Source: Flammeovirgaceae bacterium UBA2338 (GTDB lineage: Bacteria > Bacteroidota > Bacteroidia > Cytophagales > Cyclobacteriaceae). From it: a DNA stretch of 64,000 nt. Shown here in pieces: positions 51,256-60,147 of this stretch (its first letter is position 1; every line of letters starts with the position of its first letter). A program made the translations under genes and the position numbers. The notes under the pieces were generated by a model that ran no database searches, was not told where the DNA came from, and was given only the letters and a program-made list of their open reading frames with translations. The stretch spans positions 21,173-85,172 of the forward strand of contig DDUM01000084.1 of NCBI GenBank assembly GCA_002344795.1. The letters are read 5' to 3'.

Positions 51256-53610
51256 CTAGAAGCTGATTTTATAACTCAGGGTTGGCAACATTCCCAATTG
51301 TTTACTTTCATAAATAGTTTGAGAAGCGCGGATATAATACTCATCCAGGACAGTTTGATTGTTAAAAACGTTTTGGATATCGAGTTTTAACTCCGTAGTT
51401 GTCTTTGACCTGTTTCTTCTCAACCCAATGGAAAAATCAGCACGGAAGATGTCATCACCCTTTTTTGAAAACGGGTTAAGTTCATCTGTAATTTCTCTGT
51501 TGGCCGCTATGGAAGCATCCAGGTCGATTGGAGAATAACGTTGTCCACCGATAAGTGCAATCTTGGTATTAACAAAGAATACTTTGTTTTTGGAAGATGT
51601 ACCCACGTTGAATTCTTTTCCCCCAATCAGGTTGGCCACATAGTTATTATCAAAGGCCGACTTTCTCTCAACGCCAGCTTTTGTCGTATACAATGAACGG
51701 AACAGTGACAAGGTGCTCATATAATACAAACCATTGTGAAGGTAACGTTCAGCGGTCAACTCTACTCCATAATTTCTTCCTTTGCCATCGTTCACGAGTT
51801 GTCTCGAAGTGTATCCTTCTGTTTGGCTAAGCAATGAAAATGCAGTGAGGTTTGAATCTTCGACAGGCACATCATAAAGGTGCTGATAGTAAGTCTCTAT
51901 TTTGAGATGGGTGTTAGAAGTGATTTGATTGTCATAACCCAAAACAAAATGGGCTGCCTTTGTAATTTCAAGATCTTTATTAGGTTTGGTGAATGAACCA
52001 TCATCTGAATAATTTTTGGCAAGGTAAGTAGAGATCACATCCAGTTTGCTGTGAATGCCTGCGCCTACATTGAAGGATTGGTTGTCGTTCAGTTGCCATT
52101 TCAAAGCCATTCTTGGTTCAACGGAATAATTGCCATTCAATGCAAAACGAAGGTAATGCAAGCCGTTGATCATAGTAAACGCTTCACTGATTCGGTATTT
52201 CCAGCTGGCATAGCTTTGAAAAGTAGAGGAGTTACCCTTATCCAAAAGATTATTTTTGAGTATGTCTGTATCATCATCCCATGCATCCACATCCATGTTA
52301 AAACCTAAACCGGTATAAATGATTCCAGCTTCAATTTTATGTTTTGCACTCAATTTGTAATTGAACGAGGTGGAGCCAATCAATGATGATTTAGAAATAG
52401 AACCATCTTCAACGGTGTAGAACTGACTGACGTCATCAGGGATGGCAAAGCGAAAGGAGTTCTCTGTACCCGTTGACGCAAGCGCACTTTTTAAATACAT
52501 GTTGTCATTTATTTGAAAAGTGTGAGTGAGGCCTATTACACCCAACTTATTCTTTCCATTAAATTTTCCCGTGATCAGATTCTCATCTTTTTCATCTCTC
52601 TCTTCTGTGTCAATGCTACTGGATCCACCCAATCCAAATAGCGCAATATTGTGTCGGTTGTTAATGGGAAGACTAACTTTAAAAGACAAGTCCTGGTAAC
52701 GAGGCACACCCCCAAAGTCCACCAACCCAGCTCGATCGAGCAGGTCCAATGCGGAGTACCTGTAATTAGCAATGTAAGAGGAGCGACCTCCTTCCTTAGA
52801 GGGGCCTTCCGCAGTCATATCCAACCCCAGTGTACTGAAGGCAGCCGTATATTCTTTGTTCTCGTTGTTGCCATTTTTTAATTTCATATCAAACACACCT
52901 GAAGTAGCGTCTCCATACTCTGGGGCAAATGCGCCTGTGAAAAAATCAGAGTTACTCAGCATCTTACTGCTCAATGCATTAATGGGTCCGCCTGTTGATC
53001 CTTCACCCGCAAAGTGATTAGGGTTGGGAATGGCAATACCCTCCAATCGCCATAAGATTCCTTTGGAGGAGTTCCCTCTCACGATAATGTCATTGTTTCC
53101 TTCCGCATTTCCACTCACACCGGCAAAGGCAGATACCATTCTGGCAGGGTCATCAAAAGATCCGGCAAAACGCTGTGTTTCTTCCACAGAAAAAGTGTGT
53201 GCACTTATGATGGCCATTTCGTTCAGGACTTCTCCCTGAGACACATTGGCTTTGATTACAATTTCATCCAATGTACTGACAGACTCCTGTAGGGTAACAT
53301 TGAGGATTTCCTCTTTGGCAGAATTGATCAGTAGATTGGGAATAGTTTTATCTTCGTAGCCCACAGATGTGATTTGAAGGGTCACCCTGCCAATCGGTAC
53401 ATTATCAATACGGAAATTCCCGTCAATATCTGCCGCAGCCCCTAAGATGGGATCTGATCCCATTACAATAACAGTGGCACCAATCAAGGGCATCTGGCTA
53501 TCCTGGTCAACAATGGTACCTCTTATGGTTTGGTTGATCTGTTGGGAAAAGGATGAAAAAGCAACAAAATGGGTAAGAATAATGATTATTAAGGCAATTC
53601 TTGATTTCAT
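51256..53610 (-). CDS. TonB-dependent receptor with carboxypeptidase-regulatory-like N-terminal domain
   Basis: 784-residue outer-membrane transporter. The signal peptide is followed by a CarboxypepD_reg domain (IRGTIVDQDSQMPLIGATVIVMG...FRIDNVPIGRVTLQITSVGYEDKTI), a plug domain (MVSAFAGVSGNAEGNNDIIVRGNSSKGILWRLEG) and a 22-strand-type barrel ending LPTLSYKISF with a terminal Phe. It lacks a SusD partner, so it is not SusC-like; the ligand could be a siderophore, a cobalamin-like compound or a peptide. The neighbouring secreted carboxypeptidase and metalloprotease-like lipoprotein make peptide-related uptake conceivable (inference). Confidence 0.88.
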   Translation of the reverse strand: MKSRIALIIIILTHFVAFSSFSQQINQTIRGTIVDQDSQMPLIGATVIVMGSDPILGAAADIDGNFRIDNVPIGRVTLQITSVGYEDKTIPNLLINSAKEEILNVTLQESVSTLDEIVIKANVSQGEVLNEMAIISAHTFSVEETQRFAGSFDDPARMVSAFAGVSGNAEGNNDIIVRGNSSKGILWRLEGIAIPNPNHFAGEGSTGGPINALSSKMLSNSDFFTGAFAPEYGDATSGVFDMKLKNGNNENKEYTAAFSTLGLDMTAEGPSKEGGRSSYIANYRYSALDLLDRAGLVDFGGVPRYQDLSFKVSLPINNRHNIALFGLGGSSSIDTEERDEKDENLITGKFNGKNKLGVIGLTHTFQINDNMYLKSALASTGTENSFRFAIPDDVSQFYTVEDGSISKSSLIGSTSFNYKLSAKHKIEAGIIYTGLGFNMDVDAWDDDTDILKNNLLDKGNSSTFQSYASWKYRISEAFTMINGLHYLRFALNGNYSVEPRMALKWQLNDNQSFNVGAGIHSKLDVISTYLAKNYSDDGSFTKPNKDLEITKAAHFVLGYDNQITSNTHLKIETYYQHLYDVPVEDSNLTAFSLLSQTEGYTSRQLVNDGKGRNYGVELTAERYLHNGLYYMSTLSLFRSLYTTKAGVERKSAFDNNYVANLIGGKEFNVGTSSKNKVFFVNTKIALIGGQRYSPIDLDASIAANREITDELNPFSKKGDDIFRADFSIGLRRNRSKTTTELKLDIQNVFNNQTVLDEYYIRASQTIYESKQLGMLPTLSYKISF

Positions 53611-53613
53611 AAA

Positions 53614-53665
53614 AGGGGTATTTGGTTATTTTTCCCTTATGACAATCAAGCAGAATTGTACCCCT
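53614..53665. promoter_or_regulatory. Inverted repeat AGGGGTA...TACCCCT upstream of the TonB receptor
   Basis: AGGGGTA (53614-53620) and TACCCCT (53659-53665) are perfect 7-bp inverted copies, 38 bases apart, immediately before the receptor ATG (53610). It could be a regulator site or an RNA stem in the leader. Confidence 0.3.
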
Positions 53666-53711
53666 ATTGTCTGATGGTAAAATTTTTAAAAATTGATAAA
53701 TCGCCACCCCA

Positions 53712-54704
53712 TTACCAATTTGGGTCAATCTCTGTCTTGCCTTTAAAACGTATTACCTTATCACCATACAGCGGATCGTAATAGTGCCCGCCTTCTTTGT
53801 ATTCCTCATTCCAAATTTTTTCTCCCTGGTCATTGAGTTGGTAAAGAAAGGGGGAGAGGTGCAGTCGTTCCAAGTGCCAGCGGCCTTCCTTTCCTGATGG
53901 AATATCTTCTCCATCTCCATATAACATAAGACCTCCTTCTGCGTAGATTTCATGGCCTGGATCTGTGCTTTTATATTCGTGGCTTACGTTCATTACTTTG
54001 TGGCCGATCTCATGTGCGACCGTACTGCGCAGTCTATCGAGCCTTTTAAGATTGGTGATGGTAATGACACCTCTCAACGATTCGGGAATAGTATTGACAT
54101 AAGAATAAGTAGGAAAAGACAAACCACCTGTCCTTACCGTTTTCATTGTCCAGTTGCGACCTTCAGCTACTTCAAGAAAAGGGTAAAAAACATCCTGAAG
54201 AGCGATCAGATAAACAGTTTTTGAATTAAGTACATTGGGTTCAATCATGCTGGTAAAAGCATCCTTTGCAAGAGGAGTGAGTTCGGCAGGATGTCGTTTA
54301 CTGTGTACGTACATATTTACGTATTCTGTATCGGGTATGCCAGGAACTTCGTTGGCTTGAATGGATAAGTAGCGAGGATCAATTTTTCCTGTCTTTACCC
54401 AAAGCAAATTGATCTGAACTCCGGTAGGTTGATAAATTTCTTTTGCCGCCTTGATGCTGGACATCATTCTGCTCAGTGTTACCTTATCGAATGTGGAATC
54501 AAAATTGGAAGGATAGTAAACACCTACATCTAAGGTAGGTTTGCCGTCTAACACATCACTGTTGAATGCCCTAATATCGATGGTGTCCACCTCGTGCCAT
54601 GACACTATGTCAATGTTTACCGAACGGGGTTGGGTAGGACTGGAAGGTTTTTGGTTACATCCAATTATGCTGATACTGACCAGGAGATAGATCAACCGTT
54701 TCAT
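53712..54704 (-). CDS. Lipoprotein with HExxH zinc-protease motif (metzincin-like, unassigned family)
   Basis: 330 residues; lipid-bearing Cys16 (ISIIGC). Near the middle is AHEIGHKVMNVSHE: His231, Glu232, His235 and His242, i.e. HExxH followed six residues later by His, one longer than the metzincin HExxHxxGxxH. GGLMLYG (Met260), 18 residues after the third histidine, looks like a Met-turn. Upstream strands (VGVYYPSN, VQINLLWVKTG, TVYLIALQDVF) fit a metalloprotease upper lobe. I do not recognise a named family. Lies 101 bp upstream of the TonB receptor gene, same strand. Confidence 0.6.
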   Translation of the reverse strand: MKRLIYLLVSISIIGCNQKPSSPTQPRSVNIDIVSWHEVDTIDIRAFNSDVLDGKPTLDVGVYYPSNFDSTFDKVTLSRMMSSIKAAKEIYQPTGVQINLLWVKTGKIDPRYLSIQANEVPGIPDTEYVNMYVHSKRHPAELTPLAKDAFTSMIEPNVLNSKTVYLIALQDVFYPFLEVAEGRNWTMKTVRTGGLSFPTYSYVNTIPESLRGVITITNLKRLDRLRSTVAHEIGHKVMNVSHEYKSTDPGHEIYAEGGLMLYGDGEDIPSGKEGRWHLERLHLSPFLYQLNDQGEKIWNEEYKEGGHYYDPLYGDKVIRFKGKTEIDPNW

Positions 54705-54779
54705 AATGAAGTGTTTTAAAGTAAGATAGGAAGGTGTTAGAGGGCGTTGACAGTCTTTTTATTTGTTTTAAGGAGTTGG

Positions 54780-55676
54780 TTATTTCTTCTCCTCATAATT
54801 CCTGAAGGAGTAAGCAAAGCCTATTGTTAGTGCCTGGCTGAGCTGCACACCTGCATCCTGATCAAAGTCGTAAAGTAAAATACCACCGACACTCACGTTG
54901 ATAAATTGATTCACTTTTGCAGTGATGTTAAGATCAAGACGATGATCAATTGTCTTTGCTGCAATGGTTTCATAGTTGGCAAACATGACATACCTCCATT
55001 TTAAATTGATGTTTTCTGCAATGTCTTTATTGAATTCCGCCTGCATTTGAAAAGCCAACCATTCCCAACGCGTTTCGTCAGGTAACAGTACACCGTAAGG
55101 AGTAGGCCCTACAGTAGTAACAAACCTTGCTGGATCTTTTACTATGGTAAGTCTTGGTGCAAAGGGAGCAATGCGCAACTTGAAGTAGTCTACCGGGTGA
55201 TATTCAAGACCCCATGCTGATGTAATGAAAGCCGGAGCAAAAACGTCAGAGATCAAATCCTTGGTATCGTCATCATTGTAGTTGTACCCCTTTGTAAATT
55301 GGGTGCTAAAAGTAAGGGATGAGAACAATCCCCATTTGTCATTCAGTTCGCGACCATATTTGGTATCAAGATAGATACGGTCGGAGGTTTTGCGGTATCC
55401 TTGCCCCTGGTTGTTAACAAAACCAAAGAGCATATCGATTTCATTATCCCATGAATGTTTGTCTTTTTTGTAATTGGCTTTGTAATTGAATAAGGTGTTG
55501 AGTCCAATAGCGTTTACTCCACCAGCTTTCCAATTGGATGAAAAAGACGCTTGATTCAGGTTAATGCCAAAGTGGAGACTCTTTTTCCAATGTGTGGTTG
55601 AGTCTACTTTTACGATTTGTGCTTGTGTCAAAAATGCTACACCGATAATAAATAATATTGTAAAAATGGTCTTCAT
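54780..55676 (-). CDS. DUF3078 domain-containing outer-membrane protein
   Basis: 298 residues. Signal peptide (GVAFLTQAQI), then a beta-barrel-like protein with the DUF3078 pattern: WKKSLHFGINLNQASFSSNWKAGGVNAIGLNTLFNYKANYKKDKHSW near the start, DRIYLDTKYGRELNDKWGLFSSLTF, and a C-terminal barrel strand ending GFAYSFRNYEEKK. Widespread in Bacteroidota; role unknown. A TATCTTGC sequence upstream resembles the -7 motif. Same strand as the metalloprotease-like lipoprotein gene, with a 75-bp gap. Confidence 0.85.
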   Translation of the reverse strand: MKTIFTILFIIGVAFLTQAQIVKVDSTTHWKKSLHFGINLNQASFSSNWKAGGVNAIGLNTLFNYKANYKKDKHSWDNEIDMLFGFVNNQGQGYRKTSDRIYLDTKYGRELNDKWGLFSSLTFSTQFTKGYNYNDDDTKDLISDVFAPAFITSAWGLEYHPVDYFKLRIAPFAPRLTIVKDPARFVTTVGPTPYGVLLPDETRWEWLAFQMQAEFNKDIAENINLKWRYVMFANYETIAAKTIDHRLDLNITAKVNQFINVSVGGILLYDFDQDAGVQLSQALTIGFAYSFRNYEEKK

Positions 55677-55872
55677 GAATGGTAAGTTGATAATGTTAAT
55701 TTACATTGTTCGCAAGATAGGAAGATGGCAGAAAATCCTTACTATAATTTCAGGATTTTACGGCCATCTTTACCAATCTGTTTCTTAAGTTTTAGTAAGT
55801 GATTTTTGGTGCCAACGATTTCGCTTGTCAAATGGTTTTAAAGCATCTCCTTACTTCATTAAATATTCGGAC

Positions 55873-56244
55873 TTATTTTTTTAATAAATCTCTTATCTCA
55901 GCGAGTAGTTTAACATCTGCCGGTGGCTCCGGAGGTGTAGCGGGTGCAGCCTCTTCTTTTTTCTTGGTACTGTTTATTCCTTTTATGAGCAAGAAAAGTG
56001 CAAATGCAGTTAGAATGAAGATGAAAACCGCTTGTATGAAATTGCCATAAGAGATGGATGCCTCTCCAATAGTATACGCAAGACCAGAGAAATCAATTCC
56101 TCCCGTAATAATGCCAATAACAGGCATGATGATGTCTCCTACAAGGGACTTTACGATGGCTCCAAAGGCAGCGCCAATGACAACACCGACTGCGAGATCA
56201 ATCACATTGCCTCGCATGGCAAAATCTTTAAATTCTTTTAGCAT
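55873..56244 (-). CDS. mscL: Large-conductance mechanosensitive channel MscL
   Basis: 123 residues, the usual length near 130. The N-terminal amphipathic helix and pore helix LKEFKDFAMRGNVIDLAVGVVIGAAFGAIVKSLVGDIIMPVIG are highly conserved. TM2 is at about residues 68-90 (FIQAVFIFILTAFALFLLIK). The C-terminal Pro/Ala linker and bundle helix (PPEPPADVKLLAEIRDLLKK) are typical. It opens as a pentameric pore under membrane tension to release solutes on osmotic downshock. A TAAATTTG -7 motif lies 25 bases upstream. Confidence 0.95.
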   Translation of the reverse strand: MLKEFKDFAMRGNVIDLAVGVVIGAAFGAIVKSLVGDIIMPVIGIITGGIDFSGLAYTIGEASISYGNFIQAVFIFILTAFALFLLIKGINSTKKKEEAAPATPPEPPADVKLLAEIRDLLKK

Positions 56245-56269
56245 GGTTTCGTTTTGGTTTAATTTGATC

Positions 56270-56277
56270 CAAATTTA
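56270..56277 (-). promoter_or_regulatory. Putative -7 promoter element TAAATTTG for mscL
   Basis: Exact TAnnTTTG match on the minus strand, 25 bases upstream of the mscL ATG (56244). No clear -33 TTG at normal spacing. Confidence 0.3.
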
Positions 56278-56404
56278 AAATAAAAATGATCATTGGTAAC
56301 TTTACTTGGGGGTAGGTTGTATTTGATTCGGTGAATTCGCTGGGTATCCGATTATTTATTAACCTGGTGGCTTTACACCATTATCTATTATATATTGATG
56401 CACT

Positions 56405-57064
56405 ATGAAAGGAAGGCATCTGGCTTTGTTCTGTATATTGATAATGGGAGCATGTTTCTCAAAAAGCAGGAGAGAGGATGCATTGTTCAACCCGACCCAC
56501 GAAGAGTGGGACAAAGAAGCACCTGATATTGCCAGGGTGAGGATGGAGACATCCAAAGGTGATTTTGTGATTGAATTGCACAGAGCTTGGGCGCCAATCG
56601 GGGTGGATCGCTTTTATAATTTGGTTCGGATGGGGTTTTATGACGACTCCAGGTTTTATAGGGTAAGAAAGGATTTTATCGTGCAGTTTGGTATTGCCGG
56701 AAAACCCGAAGTGGCACAGGTATGGGAAAAAGTGGAGATCAATGATGATCCTGTTGTTGAAAGTAATAAGCGTGGATATATTTCTTTTGCCATGACGGGA
56801 CCAAATACGCGCACTACGCAAGTGTATATTAATCTTTCTGACAATACTGAATTGGATGAACAGGGTTTTGCACCTCTTGGGTATGTTGTAGAAGGGATGG
56901 GTGTAGTGGATAGCCTTTATAGCGGTTATGATGATAATTCTGGTGGTGGCATGCGGAGAGGGAAGCAACAAAAACTTTTTGAACTGGGAAACACCTACCT
57001 GGACAAAGAATTCCCAAATCTTGATAAATTGATGGACACAGAAATTTTAAAAAATGAGAATTAG
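56405..57064 (+). CDS. Cyclophilin-type peptidylprolyl isomerase, lipoprotein
   Basis: 219 residues. Lipobox with Cys17 (LIMGAC). The cyclophilin domain spans about residues 40-190: RMETSKGDFVIELHRAWAPIGVDRFYNLV, FYRVRKDFIVQFGI, ISFAMTGPNTRTTQVYINLSDNTELDEQGFAPLGYVVEGM. The catalytic-site segment FYRV.KDFIVQFG retains the expected aromatic and polar residues, although the canonical arginine (HRV in cyclophilin A) appears as YRV. It catalyses proline cis/trans isomerisation in the envelope. Its last codons overlap the next gene by 11 bp, indicating coupled translation. Confidence 0.87.
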   Translation: MKGRHLALFCILIMGACFSKSRREDALFNPTHEEWDKEAPDIARVRMETSKGDFVIELHRAWAPIGVDRFYNLVRMGFYDDSRFYRVRKDFIVQFGIAGKPEVAQVWEKVEINDDPVVESNKRGYISFAMTGPNTRTTQVYINLSDNTELDEQGFAPLGYVVEGMGVVDSLYSGYDDNSGGGMRRGKQQKLFELGNTYLDKEFPNLDKLMDTEILKNEN

Positions 57065-58124
57065 TATTTTATTATTCTTTTTATCCTGTGCATGTTTTAG
57101 TAGCGCAGCGGCACAAAACTATCCCCAACCAGTTGAGGGGGATTATGTGGTGAAAAATTTTAAATTCTCTGAGGGCGGGTTCTTACCCGAAATGAATTTG
57201 CATTACACCACCATTGGTCAACCCATCAAAAATAAATCGGGTATGGTGACTAATGCCATTTTGATTACGCACGGTACAACTGGATATGGTCAGGGTTTTC
57301 TCAATGAAAGATTTGCAGGCAACTTGTTTGGACCGGGACAACTTTTGGATGCCACAAAATACTTCATCATACTACCTGATGGGATAGGCCATGGCAAATC
57401 CAGCAGACCCAGTGATGGACTGCACATGAAATTTCCCGAGTATACTTATGATGACATGGTGAGGGCACAATACCTATTGTTGACAGAACATTTGGGAGTT
57501 AATCATTTAAGATTGGCTATGGGTACTTCGATGGGAGGCATGCACACATGGGTGTGGGGTTACATGTATCCCGATTTTATGGATGCGCTCATGCCTTTGG
57601 CAAGTATGCCAATTGAAATAGCCGGAAGAAACAGAATGATCCGTAAGATGATCATCGATGCCATTAAAACCGACCCTGAATGGAAGGGTGGAGAATATAC
57701 AGAACAACCCCTTGGTTTAACCAATGCTGTTCATTCTTTGATTTTTATGGTAAGTAGTCCGCTCCAATGGCAAAAGGCTGCCCCCACCAGAGAAGAGGCG
57801 GAACAATTTCTGAAAGACCGAATTGATAGTTACGTAGCGGGACTGGATGCCAACGATATGATCTATCAGTTTGATGCCTCCCGTTTCTACAACCCTTCAC
57901 CTCACTTACCTAAAATTAAAGCCCCGCTGTTTGCGATCAACTCAGCTGATGATCAGGTAAACCCGCCAGAGCTGGGCATTATGGAGGAAGAAATTAAGAA
58001 AGTAAAAAACGGCCGCTACATTTTATTGCCCATCACTGATCAAACCAGTGGACATGGTACACATTCTAATCCGGTGATATGGGGTAAATATTTGGATGAA
58101 CTTTTAAAAGTATCTGAAAAGTAA
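57054..58124 (+). CDS. Alpha/beta-fold hydrolase, MetX-like, exported
   Basis: 356 residues with a signal peptide (LLFFLSCACFSSAAAQ). Mature part is of homoserine-O-acetyltransferase-like fold: HYTTIGQP, LITHGTTGYGQGFL, GIGHGKSSRPSDGL, nucleophile Ser159 in MGTSMGGMHTWVWG, Asp in INSADDQVNPPEL and His in SGHGTHSNPVIWG. The signal peptide makes true methionine biosynthesis unlikely, so it is more probably a periplasmic esterase or acyltransferase. Starts inside the 3' end of the cyclophilin gene (11-bp overlap). Its stop abuts the convergent amidohydrolase (58124/58125). Confidence 0.87.
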   Translation: MRISILLFFLSCACFSSAAAQNYPQPVEGDYVVKNFKFSEGGFLPEMNLHYTTIGQPIKNKSGMVTNAILITHGTTGYGQGFLNERFAGNLFGPGQLLDATKYFIILPDGIGHGKSSRPSDGLHMKFPEYTYDDMVRAQYLLLTEHLGVNHLRLAMGTSMGGMHTWVWGYMYPDFMDALMPLASMPIEIAGRNRMIRKMIIDAIKTDPEWKGGEYTEQPLGLTNAVHSLIFMVSSPLQWQKAAPTREEAEQFLKDRIDSYVAGLDANDMIYQFDASRFYNPSPHLPKIKAPLFAINSADDQVNPPELGIMEEEIKKVKNGRYILLPITDQTSGHGTHSNPVIWGKYLDELLKVSEK

Positions 58125-59402
58125 TCATCGGATTTTATTGCCCCCAATCCAAACTGATTCGATGGATCGTGTGTTTTTTATATCCAATAGGGGATCTTTC
58201 GAAAGTATGAGAAAGTCCGCCTGTTTTCCAGCTTCAAGTGTTCCCAATTTGCTCTTATGGTTATTGTAAACAGCGTTTCCTGAAGCAGCTACGATAGCTT
58301 GCATGGGGGTAATGCCTGCATCAACCATTTGTTCAAACTCCAGGTGTTCAAAATAACCCTGAAACCTTGCGGGTGGGCCAGTATCTGTACCAAATGCTAT
58401 TTTTATTCCGGCATCGGATAGTCGCTTTAGGTTTTGCTTTGCTATCACCAGTCCTTTTTTATAGCCTATGGCACTTTTGCTTACTCTCACTTTCTGTTGT
58501 CTCTCTGGGTTTTTCAACTCATTAATTATAGAAGTATCTGAGTGAGCCAGAAAGAAAGGGTCTTCAAAAAAATCAGGAGTGCTTTCATAAACAAAAGTAG
58601 ATACTTCGCGCATTAAAGTAGGGCAGTAGGTGGCACCGTTTTCTTTCATTAATGCAATAAATTCATCATCGACTGGTTGATCCCTTACACTGTGCCCAAT
58701 AAATTTAACACCAAGCCTTAGCAACGCTTTTGCGTCTTCCAAATAAAATATGTGCGCGACTACCTCCAGGTTGTGCTTTTTAGCTTGATCAATGATAGCT
58801 TCGTAAACAGTGGGAGTCATTTTTTCTGTTGTGCCTAGATTATCATCTATTCTTATTTTGATGAAGTCGACATTCATGGCAGCATTTTTATCCACAATAC
58901 TTCGCGCCTCTTCCGGTGTGTTTCCAACGACTACCTCTCCGGCAACATAAAGCCGACTTCTATTCAAAACCACTGAGTCTTGTTCGTCACGAATCGCTAC
59001 AGATTCAGGCCCATCCCCACCCAGGCTGTAGATCGTAGTTACTCCGTATGCAGTATTGAGTTTCAAATCTCGCATTACATTTTCAGCGCTGTAAGATGAT
59101 GTTAATCCTTCTGTGCCACCGATATGTCCGTGCGCATTGATAATTCCTGGCATAATGGTTTTGCCAACCAGATCTGTTACGATTGCATTTTCAGGAATGG
59201 CAATCGCATCATGTGAACCCACTGCCGTAATAACTCCATTTGAAATCAGGAGTACTGCATCATTCACAGGATTACTTCCGGTGCCATCAATCAATTGCGC
59301 TCCTACAAAAGCATTTACTGGTTCAATCTCTGAGGTTTTTTGATTTGTGCAGGCTACAGCAAAGCAAAATGAAATAGTAAGGTAGAGTAATCGAAAGCCC
59401 AT
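58125..59402 (-). CDS. Amidohydrolase family lipoprotein
   Basis: 425 residues; lipobox Cys18 (FAVACTN). Metal-dependent hydrolase barrel with His91 and His93 (GIINAHGHIGG), the lysine in DFIKIRIDDN, then histidines in LEVVAHIFY and FIGHSVRD, and Asp in AFGTDTGPP. The C-terminal strand KLGTLEAGKQADFLILSKDPL closes the beta-sandwich. This is the imidazolonepropionase/prolidase-like branch common in secreted Bacteroidota enzymes; it may cleave a peptide or a cyclic amide. Convergent with the MetX-like gene, with no space between stops. Related in family only to the partial protein at 1-1341. Confidence 0.87.
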   Translation of the reverse strand: MGFRLLYLTISFCFAVACTNQKTSEIEPVNAFVGAQLIDGTGSNPVNDAVLLISNGVITAVGSHDAIAIPENAIVTDLVGKTIMPGIINAHGHIGGTEGLTSSYSAENVMRDLKLNTAYGVTTIYSLGGDGPESVAIRDEQDSVVLNRSRLYVAGEVVVGNTPEEARSIVDKNAAMNVDFIKIRIDDNLGTTEKMTPTVYEAIIDQAKKHNLEVVAHIFYLEDAKALLRLGVKFIGHSVRDQPVDDEFIALMKENGATYCPTLMREVSTFVYESTPDFFEDPFFLAHSDTSIINELKNPERQQKVRVSKSAIGYKKGLVIAKQNLKRLSDAGIKIAFGTDTGPPARFQGYFEHLEFEQMVDAGITPMQAIVAASGNAVYNNHKSKLGTLEAGKQADFLILSKDPLLDIKNTRSIESVWIGGNKIR

Positions 59403-59476
59403 ATTTGAAAATCTGATTTTCTACAATTTATATTTTTTTTAACAGACCGCAAGTACGTTTTACCTGTTGTGGGTTT

Positions 59477-60007
59477 ATGACAAATAGCTTATCTTTAAAC
59501 AAAGTCGATCTGAAAGTCAAGACAAAAAAAACGAATCATATGAACTTTAAGCCCAATTTTAAGTCAAAAGAAGAGCTTAGCACTGAGCAGCCAAAATATG
59601 AGCTGGTGACCAAATATATGGTGAGTGTTAGCGATTTGGTGACTTTCTCCCCAGATCAAACAATACAAGAAGTAATCAATATTATTATCGATAAGAAGAT
59701 TTCTGGCGCTCCAGTGCTTGACAACACGGGTAAATTGGTGGGTATGTTGTCCGAAAAAGATTGTCTAAAAATTATTGTAGATCATGCTTATCACAATCTA
59801 CCCATTGAATCAAAAAAAGTTTCTGATTACATGACTGCTGGGGTAAAGACTGTCGCACCGGACAGTGATGTTGTTTCCGCTGCCAATCAATTTTTACACA
59901 GCCCCATTCGAAGAATGCCGGTGGTTGACAATGGTGTACTGAAGGGACAAATCAGTAGACGAGATATCTTAAGGGCCGCAAAGAATTTTAAAGCTACCAC
60001 CTGGTAA
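59477..60007 (+). CDS. CBS-domain pair protein
   Basis: 176 residues. Two CBS motifs form one Bateman module: residues about 47-105 (YMVSVSDLVTFSPDQTIQEVI...ISGAPVLDNTGKLVGMLSEKDCL) and 115-170 (VSDYMTAGVKTVAPDSDVVSAANQFL...IRRMPVVDNGVLKGQISRRDIL). Such stand-alone modules bind adenine nucleotides and regulate other proteins; the partner is unknown. An alternative ATG at 59540 would drop 21 basic residues that are not part of the domain and may be the true start. Confidence 0.85.
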   Translation: MTNSLSLNKVDLKVKTKKTNHMNFKPNFKSKEELSTEQPKYELVTKYMVSVSDLVTFSPDQTIQEVINIIIDKKISGAPVLDNTGKLVGMLSEKDCLKIIVDHAYHNLPIESKKVSDYMTAGVKTVAPDSDVVSAANQFLHSPIRRMPVVDNGVLKGQISRRDILRAAKNFKATTW

Positions 60008-60147
60008 CAGATAATTCCCGTATCCTTTGCTCATGATAAATTCTCTTGTTATTTCCCAGTAATAGAGTTACCTCTTATATTTTTTTTGGATTGATTCTGA
60101 TATGATTTCCAAATAGGAAACACTCCAGTGTTTACTCTCCTTTCGTT

